Assembly (NCBI GenBank): GCA_030651575.1
Contig: JAUSFB010000038.1
Span: 1 to 46,432 of the forward strand
From: Phaeospirillum sp.
Lineage (GTDB): Bacteria; Pseudomonadota; Alphaproteobacteria; Rhodospirillales; Magnetospirillaceae
DNA: 46,432 bases
Direction of reading: 5' to 3'
Part shown: one piece after another, positions 10,824 to 21,374 of the stretch
Numbering within the stretch: the first letter of the stretch is position 1
Layout of the letters: each line of letters starts with the position of its first letter
Program-made: the position numbers and the translations under genes
The notes under the pieces: model-generated
The model's input: only the letters and a program-made list of their open reading frames with translations
The model's database searches: none
What the model was told of the DNA's origin: nothing

Positions 10824-12277
10824 CCGCGTTTCTCATCGCCAATATGGCGCCATTGATGTTCGCGGCCCTGGTCGGCTTCCTGCTGCTGGGCTATCCCGTC
10901 GCCTTCGCCCTGGCCGCCAACGGCATCGTGTTCGGACTGGTCGGCATCGAGTTGGGGCTGCTAAACTCCCAACTGTTCCAGGCCCTGCCGGAGCGCGTCT
11001 TCGGCATCATGCGCAACGACACCTTGCTGGCCATTCCGTTTTTCACCTTCATGGGCCTGATCCTGGAACGCAGCGGCATGGCCGAGGATCTGCTTGATTC
11101 CATCGGCCAACTGTTCGGCCCCATTCGCGGGGGCCTCGCCTATGCGGTGATCTTCGTCGGCGCACTGCTGGCGGCGACCACCGGCGTGGTGGCGGCCTCG
11201 GTGATCTCCATGGGGCTGATCTCGCTGCCGATCATGCTGCGCTACGGCTATGACCGGCGGGTGGCGGCGGGCGTCATCGCCGCGTCGGGCACCCTGGCCC
11301 AGATCATCCCGCCGTCGCTGGTGCTGATCATCATGGCCGATCAGTTGGGCAAGTCGGTGGGCGATATGTATGCCGGCGCCTTCATTCCCGGCTTCGTGCT
11401 GACCGCCCTTTATGCCGGCTATATCTTTCTGGTTTCCATGATCTACCCCAACGCGGCCCCGGCCTTGCCGCCCGAAGCCCGAAGCCTGCGGGGAATGGGG
11501 CTGCTCATCCGCTCCATCACCTGCCTTCTGCCGCCTTTGGTGCTGATCTTCCTGGTGCTGGGCACCATCTTCCTGGGCATCGCCACCCCCACCGAAGGCG
11601 GCGCCATGGGAGCCGCCGGCGCGCTGATCCTGGCCCTAGCCCGCAACAAGCTAAACTGGTCGCTGCTGAAGCAGGCCATGGACACCACCGCCAAGCTGTC
11701 CACCTTCGTGGTGTTCATCCTGGTGGGCTCGACCGTGTTCGGCCTGGTGTTTCGCGGCGTCAACGGCGATCTGTGGGTCGAACACCTGCTGACCGGCCTG
11801 CCGGGCGGCAAGCTGGGCTTTCTGATCGTCGTCAACGTGCTGATGTTCGTGTTGGCCTTCTTCCTCGACTTCTTCGAGCTGGCCTTCATCCTGGTGCCCC
11901 TGCTGGGGCCGGTGGCGGAGAAGCTGGGCATCGACCTGATCTGGTTCGGCGTCCTGCTGGGCGTCAACATGCAGACCTCGTTCATGCATCCGCCATTCGG
12001 CTTTGCCCTGTTCTATCTGCGCAGCGTGGCGCCGAAGACGGACTATATCGACAAGGTCACCAACAAGCTGACGGCCAAGATCACCACCGGCCAGATCTAT
12101 TGGGGCGCGGTGCCGTTCGTGGTGATCCAGATGATCATGGTCGGGCTGGTGATCGCCTTCCCCGCCCTGGTGACGGGCGGACTGGCCAAGGATCGGATCA
12201 TCGACACCAGCAAGATCCAGATCGAAGTCCCGCAGGAGGATTACGGCGGGGGCGGCGGTATGTACGACCAGAAATAG
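10820..12277 (+). CDS. dctM: TRAP transporter large membrane subunit (DctM type)
   Basis: Main ion-coupled permease of the TRAP system. From the ATG overlapping dctQ the product is 485 residues with about a dozen membrane segments and DctM signatures: LPERVFGIMRNDTLLAIPFFTFMG, AATTGVVAASVISMGLISLP, and ASGTLAQIIPPSLVLIIMAD. The open frame reaches upstream to 10421 but that part is a shadow of dctQ. A bidirectional terminator follows, and the likely solute-binding partner lies convergently just beyond it. Confidence 0.93.
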   Translation: MTAFLIANMAPLMFAALVGFLLLGYPVAFALAANGIVFGLVGIELGLLNSQLFQALPERVFGIMRNDTLLAIPFFTFMGLILERSGMAEDLLDSIGQLFGPIRGGLAYAVIFVGALLAATTGVVAASVISMGLISLPIMLRYGYDRRVAAGVIAASGTLAQIIPPSLVLIIMADQLGKSVGDMYAGAFIPGFVLTALYAGYIFLVSMIYPNAAPALPPEARSLRGMGLLIRSITCLLPPLVLIFLVLGTIFLGIATPTEGGAMGAAGALILALARNKLNWSLLKQAMDTTAKLSTFVVFILVGSTVFGLVFRGVNGDLWVEHLLTGLPGGKLGFLIVVNVLMFVLAFFLDFFELAFILVPLLGPVAEKLGIDLIWFGVLLGVNMQTSFMHPPFGFALFYLRSVAPKTDYIDKVTNKLTAKITTGQIYWGAVPFVVIQMIMVGLVIAFPALVTGGLAKDRIIDTSKIQIEVPQEDYGGGGGMYDQK

Positions 12278-12304
12278 GGGGCATTCTTCAAGGCGCTCCG
12301 AACC

Positions 12305-12336
12305 AAAAAAGCCCCCCGCCATGACGGGGGGCTTTC
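12305..12336. terminator. Bidirectional terminator between dctM and dctP
   Basis: Stem GCCCCCCG (12311-12318) and CGGGGGGC (12325-12332) with a 6-base loop, flanked by six A on the left and TTTCT on the right. It can end plus-strand dctQM and minus-strand dctP transcription. The six-base tract on the dctP side makes that direction the stronger. Confidence 0.85.
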
Positions 12337-12351
12337 TCGTTCCCGACCCGG

Positions 12352-13512
<1,161 letters not shown>

Positions 13513-13642
13513 CTACGCAATCCACAAGGCCCCGTCCGCCAGGGAAGAGATATCGACCCCGGCGCGTCAAGAATCTTGCTCTCACGCCGTCATCGGGGCA
13601 CAGTCCCGGCGGCTTGCCTCTCCCCCAGCTTCAGGACCCGCA

Positions 13643-16216
13643 ATGTTGCGACAATTGGCCGTTTTTATCGTGGATTGGTGTTGGCGACACGCGGTGACGG
13701 TGGTGATCGCCGCGGTGGCGGCCTCGATCCTGATGGGGGCCTACGCCGCCAATCATCTGGCGCTGGATACCGATGAAAGCAAGCTGATCTCGGCCGACCT
13801 GCCGTTCCGCCAGGCCGAGCGCACCATCGACGGCGCGTTTCCCCAAGGCGTCGACCGGCTGGTGGTGGTGCTGGACGGCCCCACGCCCGAACTGGCCGAG
13901 GAGGCGATCGAGCGGTTGAAGGCGGCCCTGACCGGCGGCAAGACGCTGATCCATGCGGCGGACCGGCCATCGGAAGAAATGTTCTTTCGCCGCAACGGCC
14001 TGCTGTTCCTGTCGCCGGACGAACTGACCGAGTTGTCGGACAAGCTGATCCAGGCCCAGCCCATGCTGGGCGCGGTGGCGCGCGATCCCAGCCTGCGCGG
14101 CCTGCTGTCGTCGGTCGAGCTGATCTTGCAGGGCGTCGCCCATGGTCAGGCCAAGCCCCAGGATATCGAACCGCTGATCGCCCAATTGGACGCCGCCGCC
14201 GCCCTGATCGCCGAGGGCAAGACAGCGCCGCCCGCCGACTGGCAATCCATGATGGCCGGCGGCCCCGCCCGCGATACCCCCAGGCGCTTCCTGATGGTCC
14301 AGGCCAAGCTGGATTACGGCGAGCTGGAGGCCGGCGCCGGCGCCGGCAACCTGATCCGCGAGACCGCCCGGCAGTTGGGCTTCACCCCCGCCCAAGGCTA
14401 TCAGGTGCGCCTGACCGGCCCGGTGGCGCTGGCCGACGCCAATTTCGCCACGGTGGCGGAAGGGGTCGAGATTTCGGCGCCGCTATCGCTGATCGCGGTG
14501 CTGATCCTGCTGTTCTGGGGGGTCCGGTCGGCCCGCGTCGTGGCCGCGATCATGCTCAGCCTGACCGTCGGACTGGTGGCGACCGCCGCTTTCGCCGCCG
14601 CCACCGTCGGCAGCCTCAATCCCATCTCGGTGGCCTTCGCGGTGCTGTTCGTCGGCATCGCGGTGGATTTCGGCATCCAGTTCGTCACCGCCTACCGCGC
14701 CGAGCGTTTCGCCTCTGGCGACCCGGCCGTCGCCGTGCTGGCGGCCGCCGGAGCCATGGCGTCGCCGCTGTCGCTGGCGGCCATCGCCACCGCCGTGGGC
14801 TTCCTGTCCTTCCTGCCCACCGCCTATACCGGCGTATCCCAGTTGGGGCTGATCGCCGGCGGCGGCATGTTGATCGCCCTGGTGGTGGACTTCACCGTTC
14901 TGCCGGCGCTACTGGCCTTGCTGAAGCCGCCGCCGGAGGAAGCGCCGGTCGGCCTCAAGCTCGCCGCCATTGATGGCTGGCTGCAACGCCACGCCAAGCC
15001 CATCGTCTGGGGGGCCGGCCTGCTGACCGCGATCGGAGCGGCGCTGCTACCGGTGCTGCCGCTGGATTTCGATCCGCTGCACCTGCAAGACCCCAAGGCC
15101 GAGGCGGTGTCCACCTTCCTCGATCTGGCCAAGGATCCCGAGGCCGGAGTTTATTCCATCGAGACCCTGGCCCCCTCGGTGGACAAGCTGGGCGAACTGG
15201 TCGCCAAATTCGAGGCCCTGCCGCTGGTCCGCCGCGTCATGACCATCGAGACCTTCGTTCCCGATCAGCAGGACGACAAGCTGCTGATCATCAACGACGT
15301 CGCCTCGGTGCTGGGGCCGACCCTGTCCCCGGCCAAGATCCTGCCGCCGCCCTCGCCCGAGGACCTGGTCGCCGCCATCGCCAGGGTGGCCGAGCAGTTG
15401 GCCGTCGTCGCCCCGGATCACAAACCGTCACAGCTGTTGTCCGGACATCTGCGCCGGATCGCCGCCGCCGGCCCCCAATCGGCCGAGGCGCTGCAACGCG
15501 CCACCGCCTCGGGACTGGCCACCCTGGTGTCGGGCCTGCGCCGCAGCCTCGACGTGGGACCGGTGACCCTCCAGGGCCTGCCGCCCCAGCTGCTGGCCGA
15601 CTGGATCGCGCCCGACGGCCGGACCCGCGTCCAGGTGCTGCCCAAGGAGGATATGCAAGATCAGGCGGCGCGGGCTCGCTTCGCCGAAGCGGCCGCCACC
15701 GTCACGCCACTGGTCGCCGGCGCCCCCATCGCCATGGAACAGTCAGGCCGCGTGGTCATCGGAGCCTTCGCCTTCGCCGGAATAGGGGCCTTGGCCGCCA
15801 TCGCCCTACTGTTGGGAGCGATGCTGCGGCGGGCTCTCGATTCGGCGCTGGTGGTGGCGCCGCTGGTGGTGGGAGCCATGGTCACGGTGATCGCCGCCAA
15901 GCTGCTGGGCATTGCGCTCAACTTCGCCAATGTGATCGCCTTGCCGCTGCTGCTGGGCATCGGAGTCGCCTTCAACATTTACTTCGTGGTCAACTGGCGC
16001 GGCGGCGTCACCGACCATCTGCAATCACCCACCACCCGTGCCGTCCTGTTCAGCGCCCTGACCACCGGTTCGGCCTTCGGCAGTCTGGCGGTATCGCCCC
16101 ATCTGGGAACCGCTTCCATGGGGCTGCTGCTGTTCTTGTCGTTGGGGCTGTCGGTGGCGGCGACCTTTGTGGTATTGCCAGCCATCTTTCATCTGATCGG
16201 GAAGCCCAAACCTTGA
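13643..16216 (+). CDS. hpnN: Hopanoid-associated RND transporter HpnN
   Basis: Inner-membrane MMPL/RND-superfamily protein needed in other bacteria to move hopanoids to the outer membrane. The 857-residue product from ATG 13643 has an N-terminal helix (AVTVVIAAVAASILMGAYAANHL), a large periplasmic domain starting LALDTDESKLISADLPFRQAE, five or so helices with GIAVDFGIQFVTAYR, a second periplasmic domain and a second helix bundle ending near 857. The frame extends upstream to 13370 but opposite dctP and without family similarity. Its TGA overlaps the TTG of hpnK (16213-16216). Confidence 0.92.
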   Translation: MLRQLAVFIVDWCWRHAVTVVIAAVAASILMGAYAANHLALDTDESKLISADLPFRQAERTIDGAFPQGVDRLVVVLDGPTPELAEEAIERLKAALTGGKTLIHAADRPSEEMFFRRNGLLFLSPDELTELSDKLIQAQPMLGAVARDPSLRGLLSSVELILQGVAHGQAKPQDIEPLIAQLDAAAALIAEGKTAPPADWQSMMAGGPARDTPRRFLMVQAKLDYGELEAGAGAGNLIRETARQLGFTPAQGYQVRLTGPVALADANFATVAEGVEISAPLSLIAVLILLFWGVRSARVVAAIMLSLTVGLVATAAFAAATVGSLNPISVAFAVLFVGIAVDFGIQFVTAYRAERFASGDPAVAVLAAAGAMASPLSLAAIATAVGFLSFLPTAYTGVSQLGLIAGGGMLIALVVDFTVLPALLALLKPPPEEAPVGLKLAAIDGWLQRHAKPIVWGAGLLTAIGAALLPVLPLDFDPLHLQDPKAEAVSTFLDLAKDPEAGVYSIETLAPSVDKLGELVAKFEALPLVRRVMTIETFVPDQQDDKLLIINDVASVLGPTLSPAKILPPPSPEDLVAAIARVAEQLAVVAPDHKPSQLLSGHLRRIAAAGPQSAEALQRATASGLATLVSGLRRSLDVGPVTLQGLPPQLLADWIAPDGRTRVQVLPKEDMQDQAARARFAEAAATVTPLVAGAPIAMEQSGRVVIGAFAFAGIGALAAIALLLGAMLRRALDSALVVAPLVVGAMVTVIAAKLLGIALNFANVIALPLLLGIGVAFNIYFVVNWRGGVTDHLQSPTTRAVLFSALTTGSAFGSLAVSPHLGTASMGLLLFLSLGLSVAATFVVLPAIFHLIGKPKP

Positions 16217-17076
16217 GCAAGCGCCTCATCGTCACCGCCGACGATTTCGGCCGTTCGACTCCGGTCAACGACGCGGTGATCGACGCCCATGCCAACGGCA
16301 TCCTGACCGCCGCCAGCCTGATGGTGACGGAGGCGGCGCTGGACGATGCGGTGGCGCGGGCCAAGGCGCTGCCGTCGCTGGGAGTCGGGCTGCATATGAC
16401 CCTGGTGGACGGCATCCCGGCGCTGCCACCCTCGGAAATCCCAGATCTGGTCGATGCCCGGGGACACTTCACCCTGGATCTGGTCCGCCTCGGCGCCCGG
16501 ATCTATCTCGGCAAGCGGGTTCAAAATCAGGTCATCGCCGAGATGCGGGCTCAGTTCGAGCGGTTCAAGGCCACCGGCCTGCCGCTGGCCCATGTGGACA
16601 GCCACCACCACTATCACCTCCACCCGACGGTGTTCGAACTGATGCTGGATCTGGCGGTGGAATACGGCGCGCCCGGCATCCGCATCCCGTGGGAGCCGCC
16701 CATGCTGTCATGGCGGGCGCGGCGGGACCGCATGGGGCTGCGGCTGTTCAACGGCGTCTTTCACTGGCGGCGGGCCGAGCGCATGCGCAAGATGGCGCAG
16801 CGGGCCGGGCTGGTCGTCAACGACATCGCCTTCGGCCTCAATGATTCTGGCGCCATGAACGCGGAGCGCGTAGGATCATTCCTGGATGTTCTACCCGATG
16901 GATTGACCGAGATCTACAGCCATCCCGCCACTCGCCACTGGGAGAACCGCCCCATGCCGCCGCATTACCGGGTGGCCGACGAATATCTGGCCCTGACCGA
17001 CGCCGCCAATCGCGCCAAGGTAAGGGCGTTGGGTATTCAGCTGACCACCTTCGCCGCCGAGGCGGGCCGGAGATGA
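16213..17076 (+). CDS. hpnK: Hopanoid biosynthesis-associated protein HpnK (YdjC/ChbG-like deacetylase family)
   Basis: Member of the YdjC-like carbohydrate deacetylase fold, associated with hopanoid gene clusters; its exact reaction is not established. The 287-residue product begins KRLIVTADDFGRSTPVNDAV, with the metal-site DD typical of the family, and carries LHMTLVDG and DSHHHYHLHPTVFEL, whose His residues complete the site. The TTG start overlaps the hpnN stop and the stop overlaps the hpnL ATG (17073-17076), so the three genes are tightly coupled. Confidence 0.93.
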   Translation: MSKRLIVTADDFGRSTPVNDAVIDAHANGILTAASLMVTEAALDDAVARAKALPSLGVGLHMTLVDGIPALPPSEIPDLVDARGHFTLDLVRLGARIYLGKRVQNQVIAEMRAQFERFKATGLPLAHVDSHHHYHLHPTVFELMLDLAVEYGAPGIRIPWEPPMLSWRARRDRMGLRLFNGVFHWRRAERMRKMAQRAGLVVNDIAFGLNDSGAMNAERVGSFLDVLPDGLTEIYSHPATRHWENRPMPPHYRVADEYLALTDAANRAKVRALGIQLTTFAAEAGRR

Positions 17077-18047
17077 AGGCCGCCCTCCTCCGTCTCGGCC
17101 TGATCGGGCTGATTCTCGGCGTCGCGTGGTGGCTGCGCGACGGGTTTGGCGACGTCAAGGGAGCGTTGGACAATGTGGGCTGGTTCGGCGTGGTGATCAT
17201 GGCCTTGTGCCATATCCCGCCCATGGCCCTGTGCGGAGTGGCCTGGAGTTCGCTTCAGGCGGGGGCCCCGGCCCGCACCTATGTGGTGTGGCGCTGGATC
17301 AAGGACGGGGTCGGCGAACTGGCCGGCTTCCTACCGCTGTCGGGCGAGATGGCCGCCATCCGCATGATGACCCGCTCCGGTTTCCGGATCGCCGACGCCA
17401 GCGCCATCGTGGTGGTGGACGTCACCGCCGAGGCCATCGCCCAATTCTTCTTCAGCCTGCTGGGCGTCGCCATGTGGCTGCGCCTCTATCCCGAAGCCGA
17501 GGTGACGCGCTGGGCCTTGATCGCCCTGGCGATCAGCATTCCCGGACTGGCCGCCTTCGTGGCGTTGCAGCGCTCGGTGGTGGTCCGCTTCCTCGAAACC
17601 CTGCCGTCCCGGCTGATGCCCCATGCCTGGGACGCGCCCGACGCCGATGCCGGCGTCCATGCCGCGATCCAGGCGGTCTACGCCAACAAGGCCCGCTTCG
17701 CCCGTTCGGTGTCGTGGCACATCCTGGCCTGGGGGGCCGGAGCGATCGAAGCCTATGTGGCGCTGCATCTGCTTGGCTTCCCGTTGGGGATCGCCGAGAT
17801 TTTGGCCATGGAAAGCATCATCTACGCCATCCGCTCGGTGGCCTTCGTGGTGCCGGCGGCGATCGGTCTTCAGGAAGGCGGCTATATGATCGTCGGAGCG
17901 GTTCTCGGCCTGCCGACCGAGGTGGCGCTGGCGGTGTCGCTGCTGAAGCGCGGCCGCGAGCTGCTGATGGGCCTGCCCGCCCTGCTGGCCTGGCACTTCA
18001 TCGAAGGCGCGCCCCGGCCAAAGCCGGCGGAGACTCCGATCGAGTAA
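17073..18047 (+). CDS. hpnL: Hopanoid-associated membrane protein HpnL (UPF0104/LPG synthase-like membrane domain)
   Basis: Multi-pass membrane protein of 324 residues related to the flippase-like domain of lysylphosphatidylglycerol synthases. Visible are several helices (LGLIGLILGVAWWLRDGF; WFGVVIMALCHIPPMALCGV; the GFPLGIAEILAMESIIYAIRS segment) and the family stretch FVVPAAIGLQEGGYMIVGAVLGLP. In this family the gene commonly travels with hpnK and hpnN; a role in hopanoid lipid handling is inferred from that. It overlaps hpnK by four bases. Confidence 0.9.
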   Translation: MKAALLRLGLIGLILGVAWWLRDGFGDVKGALDNVGWFGVVIMALCHIPPMALCGVAWSSLQAGAPARTYVVWRWIKDGVGELAGFLPLSGEMAAIRMMTRSGFRIADASAIVVVDVTAEAIAQFFFSLLGVAMWLRLYPEAEVTRWALIALAISIPGLAAFVALQRSVVVRFLETLPSRLMPHAWDAPDADAGVHAAIQAVYANKARFARSVSWHILAWGAGAIEAYVALHLLGFPLGIAEILAMESIIYAIRSVAFVVPAAIGLQEGGYMIVGAVLGLPTEVALAVSLLKRGRELLMGLPALLAWHFIEGAPRPKPAETPIE

Positions 18048-18200
18048 GATATTTCACCCGGTCGCGGGCTTGATTGCTCCAAGAAGCCTTTCCGAGTCCC
18101 TTGACGCCACCTTGAAAAAGGTGTTTGACCAGAAGCTGCCGCCCTCCCTCCAACGGGTGGGGGCGACGCCACCCCCTCCCTTGCCCAAAGGTCGCCAGCC

Positions 18201-19817
<1,617 letters not shown>

Positions 19818-19976
19818 GGTGAAATCGTCACCCCCGAGCTTGTCCCGGGGGTGACGCCGCCACACGGGCAGGTTGCATACATCGTCCCCGATGGGATTCG
19901 CGTCCAGCCGCCCTAGCATTCCACCCCTGCCGCACCCACTCTATACCAGAGTGACTCCTATTCGCAGCGTTGGTCC

Positions 19977-20387
19977 ATGCCCCAAAGCCCTCCTGTCCAG
20001 CCGGCCAAACGCCCGGTACCGCGTTCCCTGTTACGCGGGCTGTTGCGGCGTTGTCCCAACTGTGGAATCGGATCTCCCATGGAGGGCTATCTGCGGGTCC
20101 GTGCATCTTGTCCCCATTGCGCCGAGCCGCTGGGCCATATCCGCGCCGATGACGGGCCGGCCTATTTCACCATGCTGATTTCCGGCCATGTGGTGGTGCC
20201 GCTGGTGCTGATGGCTGAACAGCGCTGGCACCCGCCGATGGTGCCGCTGATGGTTGTGTCGGTGGCGGGGATGAGCCTGCTGATCTGGCGGCTACTGCCC
20301 CGCGTCAAGGGGGCGATGCTGGGGCTGATCTGGGCCTTGCGCCTCAAAGGCGACGAGATCCAAGGCGACATCAACCGCCACGGATGA
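19977..20387 (+). CDS. DUF983 family membrane protein
   Basis: Small protein of unknown function, 136 residues. It shows the family pattern: basic N-terminus (SLLRGLLRRCPNCG), a zinc-ribbon-like pair of CxxC motifs (CPNCG and CPHCAEPL), then DDGPAYFTMLISGHVVVPLVL and a second hydrophobic segment (PLMVVSVAGMSLLIWRLLP). In many alphaproteobacteria such proteins lie near cytochrome oxidase genes, which is not the case here. The ribosome binding site is weak. It is convergent to the next gene with a 6-base gap. Confidence 0.85.
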   Translation: MPQSPPVQPAKRPVPRSLLRGLLRRCPNCGIGSPMEGYLRVRASCPHCAEPLGHIRADDGPAYFTMLISGHVVVPLVLMAEQRWHPPMVPLMVVSVAGMSLLIWRLLPRVKGAMLGLIWALRLKGDEIQGDINRHG

Positions 20388-20393
20388 TCGCTT

Positions 20394-21188
20394 TTAGATC
20401 AAGAACAGGTTATCGAGCGCCTTGAACAGGTCGTCAGCGAAGCTGGGGCCTTTGAACAGTACCGGCACCCGCTTGGGCAACAGCTTCAAGGCATCGTCAT
20501 CCTTATCCAGGCTGGTGATCACCGCCAGGGGGATGTTGCGGGTCGAAGCCATGGCCGACAGGGCCATGGCCAGGTCGATGCCTTCCAGCGACGGCATCAC
20601 CGCCGAGATGATGACCAGATCGGGCTTGGTCTGGACCACCATGCCGAAAGCCTGGAGCGAATCCGGCACCATGGAGACCCGATAGCCGCACTGCTGCAAT
20701 TCACGCTCGACAAAGCGGGTCTGCGCGCCGGGCGGCATCACCAGCAACACTTCCACATTGCGGATTTCGATATCGCCGAGATCAAAGCCCAGCTTGACCG
20801 GCAGAGCCCGCACCAGACTGGCGGGATCGGCCTCCGCCGCGTTATTGCCCGCGCCCAACCGGATCATCAGATCGAAATAGCCCTGAAGGTCATCCCAGAT
20901 GCGCGGCGGCGCCACCGTCGGCGTATTGGCCAGATACTCGTCCAGGCGATGGGCGACGGTGGCAAGCTGGTGCATGGCGAAGTTGGATGCCTGGCCCCGG
21001 AACAAGACGGCGGCGCGGCGGCAGTCATTGACCACCTGCGACAAGTCCCGGTGGCCGTTGCGGGCGGCGTCGAACGCCACCTCCAGGGATTGCAGGGTTT
21101 CGGTCAGCTCGGCCAGGAACTCCTGCCGCAACTGCTCGACAACCTCCTGAACTCCCTTGTTATGGTGCCCGTTTGCGGAATCAGACAT
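20394..21188 (-). CDS. HPt-like plus receiver-like protein lacking both phospho-acceptor residues
   Basis: 264 residues. The N-terminal part (about 15-120) is helical and resembles a histidine-phosphotransfer domain, but where HPt domains have HxLKG this one reads VLFRG (residues 61-65), so the acceptor His is Val61. The C-terminal part (about 144-264) follows a receiver fold: VLLVMPPG, then PDLVIISAVMPSLEGIDLA, LAVITSLD and VLFKGPSF. The acceptor Asp is Ser195 and the acidic pair after strand 1 is absent, while the switch Thr225 and Lys246 remain. It therefore looks like a non-phosphorylated adaptor or one sensing something else. It is divergent from the c-di-GMP gene across a 186-base gap. 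Fold assignment is by eye. Confidence 0.75.
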   Translation of the reverse strand: MSDSANGHHNKGVQEVVEQLRQEFLAELTETLQSLEVAFDAARNGHRDLSQVVNDCRRAAVLFRGQASNFAMHQLATVAHRLDEYLANTPTVAPPRIWDDLQGYFDLMIRLGAGNNAAEADPASLVRALPVKLGFDLGDIEIRNVEVLLVMPPGAQTRFVERELQQCGYRVSMVPDSLQAFGMVVQTKPDLVIISAVMPSLEGIDLAMALSAMASTRNIPLAVITSLDKDDDALKLLPKRVPVLFKGPSFADDLFKALDNLFLI

Positions 21189-21374
21189 GTGCCCAGACTC
21201 TCTTCCAGAGTACGTATTCCCCCGAACACCCAGGGGCAGTCTAATCGACGGCGGCAGTTATCACCATGGTTTTAGCTCCGGCCAGAGATGTTCCACTCCT
21301 GCTTTGGGTTATTGCGTCGGGGCGGGAGTTAAGCAAGACTGGCGTAGGGATAATTCAGGAGATCTGGCCGCGAC

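Noticed and set aside
19827-19855. Hairpin after fumarase (GTCACCCCCG and CGGGGGTGAC) as a terminator
   Set aside because: The stem is strong but no U-tract follows on either strand, so I did not list it as a terminator; it may still help end transcription.
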